A stretch of 64,000 nucleotides of DNA from an uncultured Bacteroides sp. (GTDB lineage: Bacteria > Bacteroidota > Bacteroidia > Bacteroidales > Bacteroidaceae), in the NCBI GenBank assembly GCA_900553185.1, contig USCT01000007.1, forward strand, positions 1 to 64,000, read 5' to 3'. A program made the position numbers and the translations under genes. Every line of letters begins with the position of its first letter. Positions within the stretch are counted from its first letter, which is position 1. The notes beneath the pieces were generated by a model that was not told the origin of the DNA, made no database searches, and was given only the letters and a program-made list of their open reading frames with translations. Shown here piece after piece: positions 53,450 to 62,634 of this stretch.

Positions 53450-54813
53450 AAGAAAAGATAGCTATTTCCATATTGCTCACTTCCATTCTGAGTAGTTGCC
53501 ACATCTACCATGCTTACGAACGACCTTCATCAATCGTTGTTTCAGACAGTCTTTACCGTCACCCCGTCGTTTCAGAAGATACGGTATCATTGGCATCACT
53601 CTCATGGAAGGAGCTTTTTACCGACCCTCTGCTACAAAAGCTTATCGAAACAGGCCTGGCCAACAACACAGATCTGAACATCGCTCACCTCAAGGTAAAG
53701 GAAGCTGAGGCCCAACTTATGACCTCGAAATTATCATATCTTCCCTCAGTTTCACTCACACCACAGGGGACCCTCACCAGTGTGGACGGTAGCAAAACAT
53801 CGAAGACCTATAACCTGGCTGTAGCTGCCGACTGGGAAATTGATCTTTTCGGGAAACTGCTTAATTCCAGACGCGGTGCACAGGCCGCCCTCAAACAGAA
53901 CGAGGCTTACCGTCAGGCTGTACAGACCCAACTGGTAGCCACTATTGCCAACAGTTATTACACCTTGCTGATGCTCGACCGCCAGCTGGACATTACCCGC
54001 CGTACTGCAGAAACGTGGACCGAAAGCGTACGCACAATGAAAGCCTTGAAACGGGCCGGACAAGCTACGGAAATGGCCGTGGCACAGACTGAAGCCAGTA
54101 AACTTTCAGTGGATGCGTCTGTACTTTCACTTGAACGTCAGATTAATGAAACGGAGAACTCGCTTTCCACGCTGCTGGGTATGTCGCCGCAGGAAGTGGG
54201 ACGTTCCACTCTGGAAACACAACAGTTCCCTGAATCTCTTTCCACGGGCGTACCCCTGCAACTTCTCAGCCGCCGTCCCGACGTACGTCAGTGTGAAGCA
54301 CAACTTGCCATGGCCTATTATGCAACCAATTCCGCACGTTCTGCTTTCTATCCCAGCATTACACTAAGCGGTTCGGCCGGATGGACCAACTCCGCAGGAG
54401 CCGCCATAACCAACCCGGGACAGTGGTTGCTTTCAGCTGTGGGTTCATTGGTACAACCTCTTTTCAACCGCGGTAAGAATATTGCCAATCTGAAGATAGC
54501 TAAAGCCCAACAGGAAGAGGCTTTGCTCACTTTCCGTCAGAGTCTTCTTGACGCAGGAGCCGAAGTAAACGATGCGCTGGTACAATGGCAGACAGCCCAA
54601 AAGCGGATTCTCCTGGATGAACAACAGACTGCTTCTCTCCGTTCGGCCCTCCGCAGTTCGGAACTGCTGATGCAACACAGTTCTCAAAATTACCTGGAAG
54701 TACTTACGGCCCGCCAATCCTTGCTTCAGGCGGAACTGGATACCGCAACCGACCGATTTGATAAGATTCAAGGCATCATCAATCTGTATCATGCATTGGG
54801 AGGCGGATATTGA
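53446..54813 (+). CDS. Outer-membrane efflux channel (TolC/OprM/NodT-like lipoprotein)
   Basis: This 455-residue outer-membrane factor has a lipoprotein signal (lipobox LSSC, Cys19). Two OEP repeats carry long helices (about residues 60-250 and 265-450), with SLSWKELFTDPLLQKLIETGLANN near the start and LSRRPDVRQCEAQLAMAYY (about residues 275-295) typical of NodT-type channels. It completes the tripartite pump and starts inside the pump stop (ATGA). A terminator follows. Confidence 0.94.
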   Translation: MKEKIAISILLTSILSSCHIYHAYERPSSIVVSDSLYRHPVVSEDTVSLASLSWKELFTDPLLQKLIETGLANNTDLNIAHLKVKEAEAQLMTSKLSYLPSVSLTPQGTLTSVDGSKTSKTYNLAVAADWEIDLFGKLLNSRRGAQAALKQNEAYRQAVQTQLVATIANSYYTLLMLDRQLDITRRTAETWTESVRTMKALKRAGQATEMAVAQTEASKLSVDASVLSLERQINETENSLSTLLGMSPQEVGRSTLETQQFPESLSTGVPLQLLSRRPDVRQCEAQLAMAYYATNSARSAFYPSITLSGSAGWTNSAGAAITNPGQWLLSAVGSLVQPLFNRGKNIANLKIAKAQQEEALLTFRQSLLDAGAEVNDALVQWQTAQKRILLDEQQTASLRSALRSSELLMQHSSQNYLEVLTARQSLLQAELDTATDRFDKIQGIINLYHALGGGY

Positions 54814-54842
54814 CTCCTCGTTTCTCTATCTCATATCAACCC

Positions 54843-54888
54843 GCCCCACTGAAGGCTGAACAGTCTTTCGGTGGGGCTTCTCTTTTTT
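54843..54888 (+). terminator. Terminator of the efflux operon
   Basis: A stem of about 13 bp with two imperfect pairs, based on GCCCCAC/GTGGGGC, is followed by six Ts at 54883-54888. Confidence 0.75.
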
Positions 54889-55205
54889 CCAGCAGCTTAC
54901 TAAAGTACATTTTATTGACATTTTACAAATATTACACATCGTATTCATAGTCTCCGATACCCTTCATTAACGTTTGAGATGTCTGCATGAAGGATTTATC
55001 ACTAAAAAGAGGGCATCTCAGAGGACAACGAGAAGAATCAAATTAAACAGTTATTAATCAACTATTTATATTCATTAAACTTTGTAGACTGATACACAAG
55101 TTCCACATCATTTCGAGGAATTATTACACACTTTCAAACAATGGCACATCCAGTTATTTGTCATTCCAGGTTGTAAACCAATTGATTAGTTCAATCAAAA
55201 AAGTT

Positions 55206-55220
55206 TGGCACTGCATTTGA
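55206..55220 (+). promoter_or_regulatory. Sigma-54-like promoter before the PepSY-like pair
   Basis: TGGCACT, 4 bp, then TTGA compares with the RpoN consensus TGGCACG-N4-TTGC. The -24 part matches closely, but the -12 GC reads GA. It is 71 bp upstream of the first gene. No primary-sigma promoter was found in this interval. Confidence 0.3.
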
Positions 55221-55275
55221 ACTATTCTAGGTGAAGCACTTAAATACTTAAAAACTTACATTAATGTCTAATCAT

Positions 55276-55596
55276 TTAAATTGAAAGCAATATGAAAAAG
55301 TTATTTGTAGCAATCGCACTCGTTATGGGAACAGGATCTTCAATGATCTTCGCTGAAAACATCAGTACAGGAACAGCAGTTGTAGCTGCCGTAAACGAAT
55401 TCAAGCCGATAGAAGTGAAAGACCTTCCGCAGGCCGTACAGGCTGCCATTACAAAAAACTATGCAGAACAAACCATCAAGGAAGCTGCCGTAGAAGTGGA
55501 CGAGGAAGGTGGAAAAACATACAAGGTGGTACTGGTGAATGCCGAGAATGAGGAGACAACCGCTTACTTCAATGAAAACGGAGACGAACTGAAATG
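55276..55596 (+). repeat. Tandem duplication, unit 1
   Basis: The block starting TTAAATTGAAAGCAATATG and running to the end of the gene recurs 412 bp downstream (55688-56008). The upstream leader and the coding sequence are almost identical. Confidence 0.9.
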
Positions 55597-55597
55597 A
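55292..55597 (+). CDS. Secreted PepSY-like protein, copy 1
   Basis: This 101-residue protein has a signal peptide (residues 1 to about 21, ending IFA) and one PepSY-like domain (about residues 35-101; FKPIEVKDLPQAVQ, then YKVVLVNAEN and a final Y-F-N-E-N-G strand). It resembles the short Bacteroides proteins grouped with BLIP/PepSY-like folds (PF11396-type). Function is unknown; such proteins are thought to inhibit or bind other extracytoplasmic proteins. The mature part is acidic. Its product is identical to that of the next gene. Confidence 0.85.
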   Translation: MKKLFVAIALVMGTGSSMIFAENISTGTAVVAAVNEFKPIEVKDLPQAVQAAITKNYAEQTIKEAAVEVDEEGGKTYKVVLVNAENEETTAYFNENGDELK

Positions 55598-55687
55598 GGC
55601 ATTCTGCCAAACCGCACGGACGATATGAATCAAACAAACTAAAAACAGGCCGGATAAGGCAAACTTTACAACCAAGTGTCTAACTTA

Positions 55688-56008
55688 TTAAATTGAAAGC
55701 AATATGAAAAAGTTATTTGTAGCAATCGCACTCGTTATGGGAACAGGATCTTCAATGATCTTCGCTGAAAACATCAGTACAGGAACAGCAGTTGTAGCTG
55801 CCGTAAACGAATTCAAGCCGATAGAAGTGAAAGACCTTCCGCAGGCCGTACAGGCTGCCATTACGAAAAACTATGCAGAACAAACCATCAAAGAAGCTGC
55901 CGTAGAAGTGGACGAGGAAGGTGGAAAAACCTACAAGGTGGTACTGGTGAATGCCGAGAACGAGGAAACAACCGCTTACTTCAATGAAAACGGAGACGAA
56001 CTGAAATA
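55688..56008 (+). repeat. Tandem duplication, unit 2
   Basis: Second unit of the 412-bp tandem duplication. Within the coding part it differs from unit 1 only at five third-codon positions and in the stop codon (TAG instead of TGA). Confidence 0.9.
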
Positions 56009-56009
56009 G
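55704..56009 (+). CDS. Secreted PepSY-like protein, copy 2
   Basis: The 101-residue protein is identical in sequence to that of the preceding gene. The 106-bp spacer between them has no terminator or promoter box that I can recognise, so both are probably on one mRNA and the duplication raises dosage. A hairpin terminator follows at 56097. Confidence 0.85.
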   Translation: MKKLFVAIALVMGTGSSMIFAENISTGTAVVAAVNEFKPIEVKDLPQAVQAAITKNYAEQTIKEAAVEVDEEGGKTYKVVLVNAENEETTAYFNENGDELK

Positions 56010-56096
56010 CCTCGTTTTTCATCCAACCGCACACTATCGATTTGAGAAATGTGTAAGCACAAGATAAAAAAGGTTCGTTTTCATCTTTAATAACCA

Positions 56097-56139
56097 AGCC
56101 CGGAGAACATCAAAAAATGTTCCTCGGGCTATTATTTTA
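56097..56139 (+). terminator. Terminator after the PepSY-like pair
   Basis: A 14-bp stem with two mismatches (56097-56110 with 56117-56130) is followed by ATTATTTT. Confidence 0.7.
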
Positions 56140-56171
56140 CTTGTTACCCAATTTTCCCCAGTTTATTATCG

Positions 56172-56179
56172 TATCTTTA
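56172..56179 (+). promoter_or_regulatory. Weak promoter -7 box of the LysO-type genes
   Basis: TATCTTTA differs from TAnnTTTG by the last base, 25 bp upstream of the first gene. Confidence 0.3.
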
Positions 56180-56204
56180 CACAAAAAACAGAAAAGATAC
56201 AGAT

Positions 56205-56486
56205 ATGTTCATTGTCATTGGAATTATGCTGATAGGTATTTCCGTAGGATACCTGCTTCACACAAAAAAACTTACCATCCTTCCACAACTTACCATGATC
56301 CTGATCTGGCTATTGCTCTTTATTTTAGGACTGGAAGTCGGCCATAACAAAATGCTGATGCAAAGTTTGCATACATTAGGACTGGAAGCCTTGTTGTTAG
56401 CCGTAGCCGGTGCTTCAGGAAGTGCTATTGCCGCCCGTTTGCTATGGATATACTTAAACCACCATAAGAAAGAAGTCGACCAATGA
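56205..56486 (+). CDS. LysO-type exporter, N-terminal subunit (DUF340)
   Basis: This 93-residue membrane protein has about three helices (residues 1-18, 27-45 and 54-78) and matches the N-terminal third of the lysine exporter LysO (YbjE, DUF340). In E. coli LysO is a single protein of about 299 residues; here the partner gene supplies the remaining 201. The two overlap by 4 bp (ATGA), which indicates coupled translation and a 1:1 complex rather than a simple frameshift. The presumed role is export of L-lysine or toxic analogues. Confidence 0.8.
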   Translation: MFIVIGIMLIGISVGYLLHTKKLTILPQLTMILIWLLLFILGLEVGHNKMLMQSLHTLGLEALLLAVAGASGSAIAARLLWIYLNHHKKEVDQ

Positions 56487-57088
56487 AAGGAAGTCTGATT
56501 ATTGTCATTTTCTTTATATCAGGTACCCTGTGCGGTATGTCAGAATTGATACCGGAACCACTGCCTATCGAACGAATAAGTTTCTATGCACTCTGTGCAT
56601 TAATGTTCAGTGTAGGAGTCGGAATAGGCCATTCGCCGGAATTGTTCAAAAGTTTCCGATCTTTAGATCCAAGACTGGTCTTTCTACCTGCATTAACCAT
56701 TCTTGGAACATTAGCCGGCATCACGGCTGCCAGTTTCGCTTTGCCAACCCGTTCACTGACCGATTGTCTGGCTATTGGCTCCGGATTTGGCTACTACTCA
56801 CTTTCAAGCATTTTCATCACTACCTACAGAGGAGCAGAACTAGGTACCATGGCATTACTCGCCAATATCTTTCGTGAGCTGATTACACTCATCGGCGCAC
56901 CGTTGCTGGTACGATGGTTTGGCCGCCTTGCTCCCATCTCCGTAGGAGGAGCCACTACCATGGATACTACCCTGCCTATCATCACCCGCTATTCAGGACA
57001 GGAATTCGTCATAGTCTCGCTGTTTCACGGTTTTGTAGTAGACTTCAGTGTACCATTCCTCGTAACTTTTTTCTGCTCCTTAAACTAA
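56483..57088 (+). CDS. lysO: LysO-type lysine exporter, C-terminal subunit
   Basis: This 201-residue membrane protein has about six helices and matches the main part of LysO. SGFGYYSLSSIFITTYRGAELGTMALLANIFRE (about residues 98-130, shown here as the conserved region) and GGATTMDTTLPIITRYSG (about residues 154-171) are typical. It needs the preceding 93-residue protein to complete the family fold. LysO exports lysine and confers resistance to thialysine in E. coli; the substrate here is inferred. Confidence 0.85.
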   Translation: MKGSLIIVIFFISGTLCGMSELIPEPLPIERISFYALCALMFSVGVGIGHSPELFKSFRSLDPRLVFLPALTILGTLAGITAASFALPTRSLTDCLAIGSGFGYYSLSSIFITTYRGAELGTMALLANIFRELITLIGAPLLVRWFGRLAPISVGGATTMDTTLPIITRYSGQEFVIVSLFHGFVVDFSVPFLVTFFCSLN

Positions 57089-57132
57089 ACGACAGTCTAA
57101 AATCCAAAAAGAATCATTGAAATATATATACG

Positions 57133-57184
57133 AAAAAATCCTTGTCGTTTTCAATCTTCAAGAACAAAAACAACAAGGATTTTC
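57133..57184. terminator. Bidirectional terminator between lysO and sufS
   Basis: Arms of about 17 bp (57135-57151 with 57167-57183, one mismatch), AAAATCCTTGT/ACAAGGATTTT at the base, lie between convergent genes. Confidence 0.75.
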
Positions 57185-57216
57185 TATCAGGATTCCATAA
57201 ACGATACCACAACAGA

Positions 57217-58434
57217 TCAGGCGAACATCCGGCTTACCCGGGTAATACCCTCGGCCAATGCGTCTATTTCTTCCTTCGTATTATAAAGACCAAACGAAGC
57301 ACGCACAGTCCCCTCAATACCCAACCGATGCATTAAAGGCTCAGCGCAATGATGTCCTGTACGTACGGCAATTCCCAACCGATCAAGCAGCGTACCCATA
57401 TCAAAATGATGAATATTACCCACCAAAAAAGAAATGACACCGCTTTTATGCTCAGATTCGCCAAAAATACGCATATTCGGGATTTCCTTCAAGCGACACA
57501 TAGCATAGTCTGTCAGTTCGTGCTCGTATGTAGCAATCTCATCCATACCGATAGCCGTAACGTAATCAATAGCCTTTGCCAAGGCGGTAGTACCAATGTA
57601 ATCGGGAGTACCAGCCTCAAACTTAAAAGGTAATGCATTAAAGGTGGTCTTCTCAAAACTTACGTTCTGAATCATTTCTCCTCCTCCCTGATAAGGAGGC
57701 AGACGATCAAGCCACTCCTCTTTCCCGTAAAGTACGCCGACTCCCGTAGGTCCGTATACTTTATGTCCACTGAACACATAGAAATCAGCATCAAGATCCT
57801 GCACGTCTACTTTCAGGTGAGGAATACTCTGCGCACCATCTATCAAAACAGGCACCCCATGAGCATGAGCCATTTCGATAATCTGCTTTACCGGATTGAC
57901 AGTACCCAATACATTCGATACATGTGTAACCGAAACCAGGCGGGTACGCGGTGAAAACAGTTTTTCGTACGCATCAAGCAAAAGATCCCCTTGGTCGTTC
58001 ATCGGAATTACCTTCAGCACTATTCCCTTTCGGGCTGCCTGAAGCTGCCACGACACAATGTTACTGTGATGTTCCATAACCGAAACAATCACTTCGTCGC
58101 CCTCCTTCATCTGGCTGTCAGCAAACGTGGCTGCCACCAGATTAATACTTTCCGTAGTGCCGCGCGTAAAAACAATCTCAGACGTACTGCGAGCATTGAT
58201 AAACCGGCGTACTGTTTCACGCGAAGCCTCATGCAGATTTGTAGCCTGCTGCGAAAGAAAGTGTACGCCCCGATGAACATTGGCATTTACTGAATAATAT
58301 TCATCGACCATGGCATCGACCACACAACGAGGCTTCTGAGTCGTTGCACCGTTATCCAGATACACCAGCGGTTTACCATATACGGTGCGTGAAAGTATTG
58401 GAAAATCTTCCCGTATTTTCTGTATATCGTACAT
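57217..58434 (-). CDS. sufS: Cysteine desulfurase SufS
   Basis: This 405-residue PLP enzyme takes sulfur from cysteine for Fe-S cluster assembly. The PLP lysine lies in FSGHKVYGPTGVG, and the persulfide-forming Cys363 in RTGHHCAEP, the group II (SufS) pattern. It is last in the sufBCDS operon, 22 bp after sufD. No SufE or SufU gene is in the window. Confidence 0.96.
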   Translation of the reverse strand: MYDIQKIREDFPILSRTVYGKPLVYLDNGATTQKPRCVVDAMVDEYYSVNANVHRGVHFLSQQATNLHEASRETVRRFINARSTSEIVFTRGTTESINLVAATFADSQMKEGDEVIVSVMEHHSNIVSWQLQAARKGIVLKVIPMNDQGDLLLDAYEKLFSPRTRLVSVTHVSNVLGTVNPVKQIIEMAHAHGVPVLIDGAQSIPHLKVDVQDLDADFYVFSGHKVYGPTGVGVLYGKEEWLDRLPPYQGGGEMIQNVSFEKTTFNALPFKFEAGTPDYIGTTALAKAIDYVTAIGMDEIATYEHELTDYAMCRLKEIPNMRIFGESEHKSGVISFLVGNIHHFDMGTLLDRLGIAVRTGHHCAEPLMHRLGIEGTVRASFGLYNTKEEIDALAEGITRVSRMFA

Positions 58435-58456
58435 AATCTTTCTTCTATAAAAATTC

Positions 58457-59800
58457 CTATTTGCAAATAGCGCATCCCTGGCACTTGTTCAACTCGCCAC
58501 GGAAACGTTTCTCTACCAACAAATGTAAACGGTCTTTCAATGCATCCATACGGATGTGATCAATCACCTCGTTGACAAACGCAAACATCAGCAACAGGCG
58601 TGCTTCCTTACGGCTGATGCCACGCTGCTGCATATAAAACAGCGCACTGTCGTCCAACTGTCCTACTGTAGCGCCATGAGAACATTTCACATCATCGGCA
58701 TAAATTTCCAACTGCGGCTGAGTATACATACGCGACTCACGGGTCGCACAGATATTCCGGTTGGTTTGCTGTGAAGAAGTACGCTGAGCTCCCGGACGAA
58801 CCAGAACCTTTCCGGCAAAAGCACCAACAGCCTGATCATCGAGCACATACTTGAACAACTCATTGCTCGTACAGTCTGGCGCACGATGATCAATAAATGT
58901 ATTATTGTCTACCTGTTCATTCTTATCGGCAATGGCCATTCCGCAAAGATTTACTTCCGCTCCCGGTCCAGACAGCGTTACATCCACTGAATTACAGGTA
59001 GTTCCATTATGCAAAGTCATACCATTCAACAATACATTACTGCCAGCTTCCTGATTGACGTACAGTTTACTGAAACGTACCGTACTGTTATGCGTTTCTT
59101 CCAGTTCATAAAGATCGAACACAGCGTTCTCGCCGACGTATACTTCCATTACCTGCGTGGAAAGAAAATTCACATCGTCCATAGCGTGGTCACAAATGAG
59201 CAGACGTGCCTGTGCACCGCTTTCTACAACAATCAGCACACGGCGGTTCACCAGGAAATTTACATCAGCCCGCAAAATATTAACCAGCTGAATCGGCCTC
59301 TCCAACACCATGTTACGAGGAATATACATCAGCACTCCATCCTGCGCAAACATCGTATTAAAGGCAGCCACTCCATCTTTCGATGTATCAGCCAGCTTGC
59401 CATAATACTTCTTCACCAGATCAGGATGTGTTTCCGATAAGTCTTTCAGACTACCAAAAATCACTCCTTCGGGCAACTGTGCGCTTGGATGATCATGCTT
59501 GTCAAACATATCATTTACCACAAAATACAGTGATGTACTCATATTCGGCACATCACACTTGAAAACCTCATACGGATTCACCGGAATCTGTAACCTGTTC
59601 AGATTCAGCCCGTAATCGGGAGCAAAATACTTGCTCACATCTGTATACCTGTACCTTTCCTGCTTACGGGTTGGAAATCCCAGCGCTTCAAAATCGGCAA
59701 AAGCTTTAGCACGTGGCGCATTCAGTACCTCCGAGCTATGCTGGCAGATTGTAGCCTCATACTGCGTGAAAAGGTCTATATATTGCTGTTCTGCTTTCAT
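58457..59800 (-). CDS. sufD: Fe-S cluster assembly protein SufD
   Basis: This 447-residue scaffold subunit has the right-handed beta-helix core of the SufB/SufD family. The conserved C-terminal block around DVKCSHGATVGQ (about residues 373-384) contains the His used at the SufB-SufD interface. It forms SufBC2D with SufB and the SufC ATPase. The tail KCQGCAICK is cysteine-rich. It lies 2 bp after sufC. Confidence 0.94.
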   Translation of the reverse strand: MKAEQQYIDLFTQYEATICQHSSEVLNAPRAKAFADFEALGFPTRKQERYRYTDVSKYFAPDYGLNLNRLQIPVNPYEVFKCDVPNMSTSLYFVVNDMFDKHDHPSAQLPEGVIFGSLKDLSETHPDLVKKYYGKLADTSKDGVAAFNTMFAQDGVLMYIPRNMVLERPIQLVNILRADVNFLVNRRVLIVVESGAQARLLICDHAMDDVNFLSTQVMEVYVGENAVFDLYELEETHNSTVRFSKLYVNQEAGSNVLLNGMTLHNGTTCNSVDVTLSGPGAEVNLCGMAIADKNEQVDNNTFIDHRAPDCTSNELFKYVLDDQAVGAFAGKVLVRPGAQRTSSQQTNRNICATRESRMYTQPQLEIYADDVKCSHGATVGQLDDSALFYMQQRGISRKEARLLLMFAFVNEVIDHIRMDALKDRLHLLVEKRFRGELNKCQGCAICK

Positions 59801-59802
59801 GC

Positions 59803-60555
59803 TTATTCTCCTAATTCTTTCTTAATCCAGTCGTAACCCTTTTCTTCCAGCTCAAGTGCCAGTTCCGGACCGGCAGTCTTAACAATACGTCCCTTATAAA
59901 GTACGTGTACGATGTCGGGCTTAATATAATCCAACAAACGCTGGTAGTGTGTAATCACGATACAACTCGTTTCAGGAGTTTTCAGTTTGTTTACACCTTC
60001 GGCTACGATACGCAAGGCATCGATATCCAATCCGGAGTCTGTTTCATCCAGAATACTCAATTTCGGCTCAAGCATAGCCATCTGGAAAATCTCGTTCCGC
60101 TTTTTCTCACCACCGGAGAATCCTTCGTTCACGGAACGGTTAGCCAGTTTACTGTCCAACTCTACGATTTCCCGCTTCTGACGCATCAATTTCAGAAACT
60201 CGCTGGCTGTAAGAGCAGGCAATCCCTTGTATTTGCGCTGCTCATTGACAGCAGCCCGCATAAAGTTAACCATACTTACTCCCGGAATTTCTACCGGATA
60301 CTGAAATGAGAGGAAAAGTCCCTCATGACTTCGGTCTTCCGGACTCATAGCCAGCAGATCTTTTCCGTCGAATGTAACAGAACCTTTCGTTACTTCATAC
60401 GCCGGATGGCCGACCAGAACATTACTCAATGTACTTTTTCCGGAACCGTTCGGCCCCATGATGGCATGTACCTCGCCAGACTTGACTGTCAGGTTAATGC
60501 CTTTTAATATCTCCTTGCCGTTTATACTGGCATGCAAATCCTTTATTTCTAACAT
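59803..60555 (-). CDS. sufC: Fe-S cluster assembly ATPase SufC
   Basis: This 250-residue ABC-type ATPase has Walker A GPNGSGKST (about residues 35-43), the signature FSGGEKKRNE (about residues 147-156) and Walker B LSILDETDSGLD (about residues 166-177). ATP hydrolysis drives rearrangement of the SufB-SufD scaffold. It sits between sufB and sufD, as usual. Confidence 0.97.
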   Translation of the reverse strand: MLEIKDLHASINGKEILKGINLTVKSGEVHAIMGPNGSGKSTLSNVLVGHPAYEVTKGSVTFDGKDLLAMSPEDRSHEGLFLSFQYPVEIPGVSMVNFMRAAVNEQRKYKGLPALTASEFLKLMRQKREIVELDSKLANRSVNEGFSGGEKKRNEIFQMAMLEPKLSILDETDSGLDIDALRIVAEGVNKLKTPETSCIVITHYQRLLDYIKPDIVHVLYKGRIVKTAGPELALELEEKGYDWIKKELGE

Positions 60556-60592
60556 AGTTCTTTTCCGTTAATCGTTGTATTATCAAAATAGC

Positions 60593-62044
60593 TTATCCCA
60601 CACTTCCTTCCAGTGAGACAGACAATAGTTTTTGTGCTTCTACCGCAAATTCCATCGGCAGTTTATTGATTACTTCCTTAGCATACCCGTTCACAATCAA
60701 TCCGATGGCATCTTCGGTCGTAATACCTCGCTGATTACAGTAAAACAGCTGGTCTTCCGAAATTTTCGACGTAGTAGCTTCATGCTCTACCACAGCCGTT
60801 TCGTTGTGGATGTCCATATACGGAAAAGTATGTGCCCCACACTGGCTGCCCAGCAGCAACGAATCACATTGGCTATAGTTACGCGCATTCTCAGCCCTTT
60901 CGGCCACACGAACCAATCCACGGTATGAATTCTGACTCTTTCCGGCACTGATACCCTTACTTACAATAGTAGAACGGGTATTCTTTCCGAGATGAATCAT
61001 CTTGGTACCTGTATCAGCCTGCTGATAATTATTGGTTACTGCCACCGAATAGAACTCCGCTACCGAATTATCTCCCGTCAGGATACAACTGGGATACTTC
61101 CATGTAATAGCCGAACCGGTTTCTACCTGTGTCCACGAAAGTTTACTGTCCACTCCTTTACAGTTTCCTCGTTTAGTGACAAAGTTATATACACCACCCT
61201 TGCCTTCAGCATCTCCCGGATACCAGTTCTGTACAGTAGAATACTTTACTTCGGCACGATCGAGCACCACGATTTCCACGATAGCCGCATGCAACTGGTT
61301 TTCGTCACGCATTGGAGCCGTACATCCTTCCAAATACGATACGTAACTGTCATCGTCGGCAATAATCAGTGTTCGTTCAAACTGTCCGGTATTGGCAGCA
61401 TTGATACGGAAGTATGTCGACAATTCCATCGGGCAACGTACACCTTTCGGGATATAGACAAACGATCCGTCACTAAATACGGCTGAATTCAAAGCTGCAA
61501 AGAAGTTATCACGGTATCCTACTACTGATCCCAGATACTTCTTCACCAGATCAGGATGTTCACGTACCGCTTCGCTGATGGAACAGAAAATAATTCCCTT
61601 TTCCATCAAGGTTTCCTTGAAAGTAGTCTTGACCGATACCGAGTCCATTACAGCGTCTACCGCCATACCGCTCAGTGCCATCTGCTCTTCCAACGGAATT
61701 CCTAACTTATTGAATGTCTTGATCAGTTCAGGATCCACCTCATCCATACTCTTCGGCCCTTCCTTCTTTTTGGTAGGATCTGCATAATAAGAGATTGCCT
61801 GATAATCGATTTCAGGGATGTTGAGGTGTGCCCAAGTAGGCATTTCCAATGTCAACCAGTAACGATAGGCTTTCAGACGAAAGTCCAATAACCATTCCGG
61901 TTCGCCTTTCTTGGTCGAAATGAGCCGCACCACATCTTCATTCAGTCCCTTCTCGATGATATCTGTATGAACATCGGTAGTGAAGCCATACTTATACTTC
62001 TCCTGCGTCAGTTCCTTTACATATTTATTGGGTTCTAGCTGCAT
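60593..62044 (-). CDS. sufB: Fe-S cluster assembly protein SufB
   Basis: This 483-residue scaffold subunit is where clusters are built. The conserved YIPKGVRCPMELSTYFRIN (about residues 198-216) and EGCTAPMRDENQLHAAIVE (about residues 240-258) are diagnostic, and the C-terminal core contains the Cys/His cluster ligands. Length is typical. The suf order here is B-C-D-S. Confidence 0.97.
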   Translation of the reverse strand: MQLEPNKYVKELTQEKYKYGFTTDVHTDIIEKGLNEDVVRLISTKKGEPEWLLDFRLKAYRYWLTLEMPTWAHLNIPEIDYQAISYYADPTKKKEGPKSMDEVDPELIKTFNKLGIPLEEQMALSGMAVDAVMDSVSVKTTFKETLMEKGIIFCSISEAVREHPDLVKKYLGSVVGYRDNFFAALNSAVFSDGSFVYIPKGVRCPMELSTYFRINAANTGQFERTLIIADDDSYVSYLEGCTAPMRDENQLHAAIVEIVVLDRAEVKYSTVQNWYPGDAEGKGGVYNFVTKRGNCKGVDSKLSWTQVETGSAITWKYPSCILTGDNSVAEFYSVAVTNNYQQADTGTKMIHLGKNTRSTIVSKGISAGKSQNSYRGLVRVAERAENARNYSQCDSLLLGSQCGAHTFPYMDIHNETAVVEHEATTSKISEDQLFYCNQRGITTEDAIGLIVNGYAKEVINKLPMEFAVEAQKLLSVSLEGSVG

Positions 62045-62082
62045 ATCTATTTGTTTATTAATATATCTTGAATTATTTTTAA

Positions 62083-62634
62083 CTAATCTGTATTCGTGTC
62101 TGTTGACATCGTATCCGCATCGAAAGATAAAGAAACATCCATCAACTCTCCGGCTACCGACTTCACAGCGGGATAGAATACATCCGCAAAACGTTCCATC
62201 GGATAATATAACAAAGATTCCTGCCTTGTGGTTGATTGGATAAGCGAATTATCCGCATCAACAAACTCAATTAAATGAATGACCATACTTACCACCAGGG
62301 CATACCTGATCAATCCCAGACCTGAACCTAACCAACGGTTAACAAATCCCAGACTAACCACGTTCAGTATTCCGGTCAGCAATGAAGCCACTACTGACAG
62401 TCCTATCGGTACAGCTATGCCAATCAGTACAAAGGCCAATATCTGTCCCACCGTAACCGATGTCCCGATTTCAGTTGCCAGACGTTCGCCTACCACACCA
62501 AACAAAGCACGAGCTATCAGAAGTCCGGCTATCAGTCCTACAATTGAAGCCACTTGTGAAACGAGTCCCTTTCTGAATCCCTGCAGAGCTCCCAGTCCCA
62601 ATACGATAACAATGATCCAGTCGATTGTAGTCAT
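62083..62634 (-). CDS. cvpA: CvpA family membrane protein
   Basis: This 183-residue inner-membrane protein has four helices in the first 125 residues. The opening TTIDWIIVIVLGLGALQGFRKGLVSQ is the CvpA/colicin V production family signature. In E. coli CvpA matters for bile-salt resistance and colicin V release; the exact role is unknown. The frame extends to 62739, but the first 35 residues look non-coding and precede an ATG with a normal CvpA start. It lies 38 bp upstream of sufB and downstream of infB. Confidence 0.88.
   Translation of the reverse strand: MTTIDWIIVIVLGLGALQGFRKGLVSQVASIVGLIAGLLIARALFGVVGERLATEIGTSVTVGQILAFVLIGIAVPIGLSVVASLLTGILNVVSLGFVNRWLGSGLGLIRYALVVSMVIHLIEFVDADNSLIQSTTRQESLLYYPMERFADVFYPAVKSVAGELMDVSLSFDADTMSTDTNTD

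Larger units (their letters stand above)
54814..55291. other. 478-bp AT-rich intergenic region
   Basis: It holds the efflux operon terminator at its left end and, near its right end, a sigma-54-like promoter match before the PepSY-like genes. Between about 54900 and 55200 I see no gene, no RNA and no TAnnTTTG box, only AT-rich sequence with weak short inverted repeats. Confidence 0.6.
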
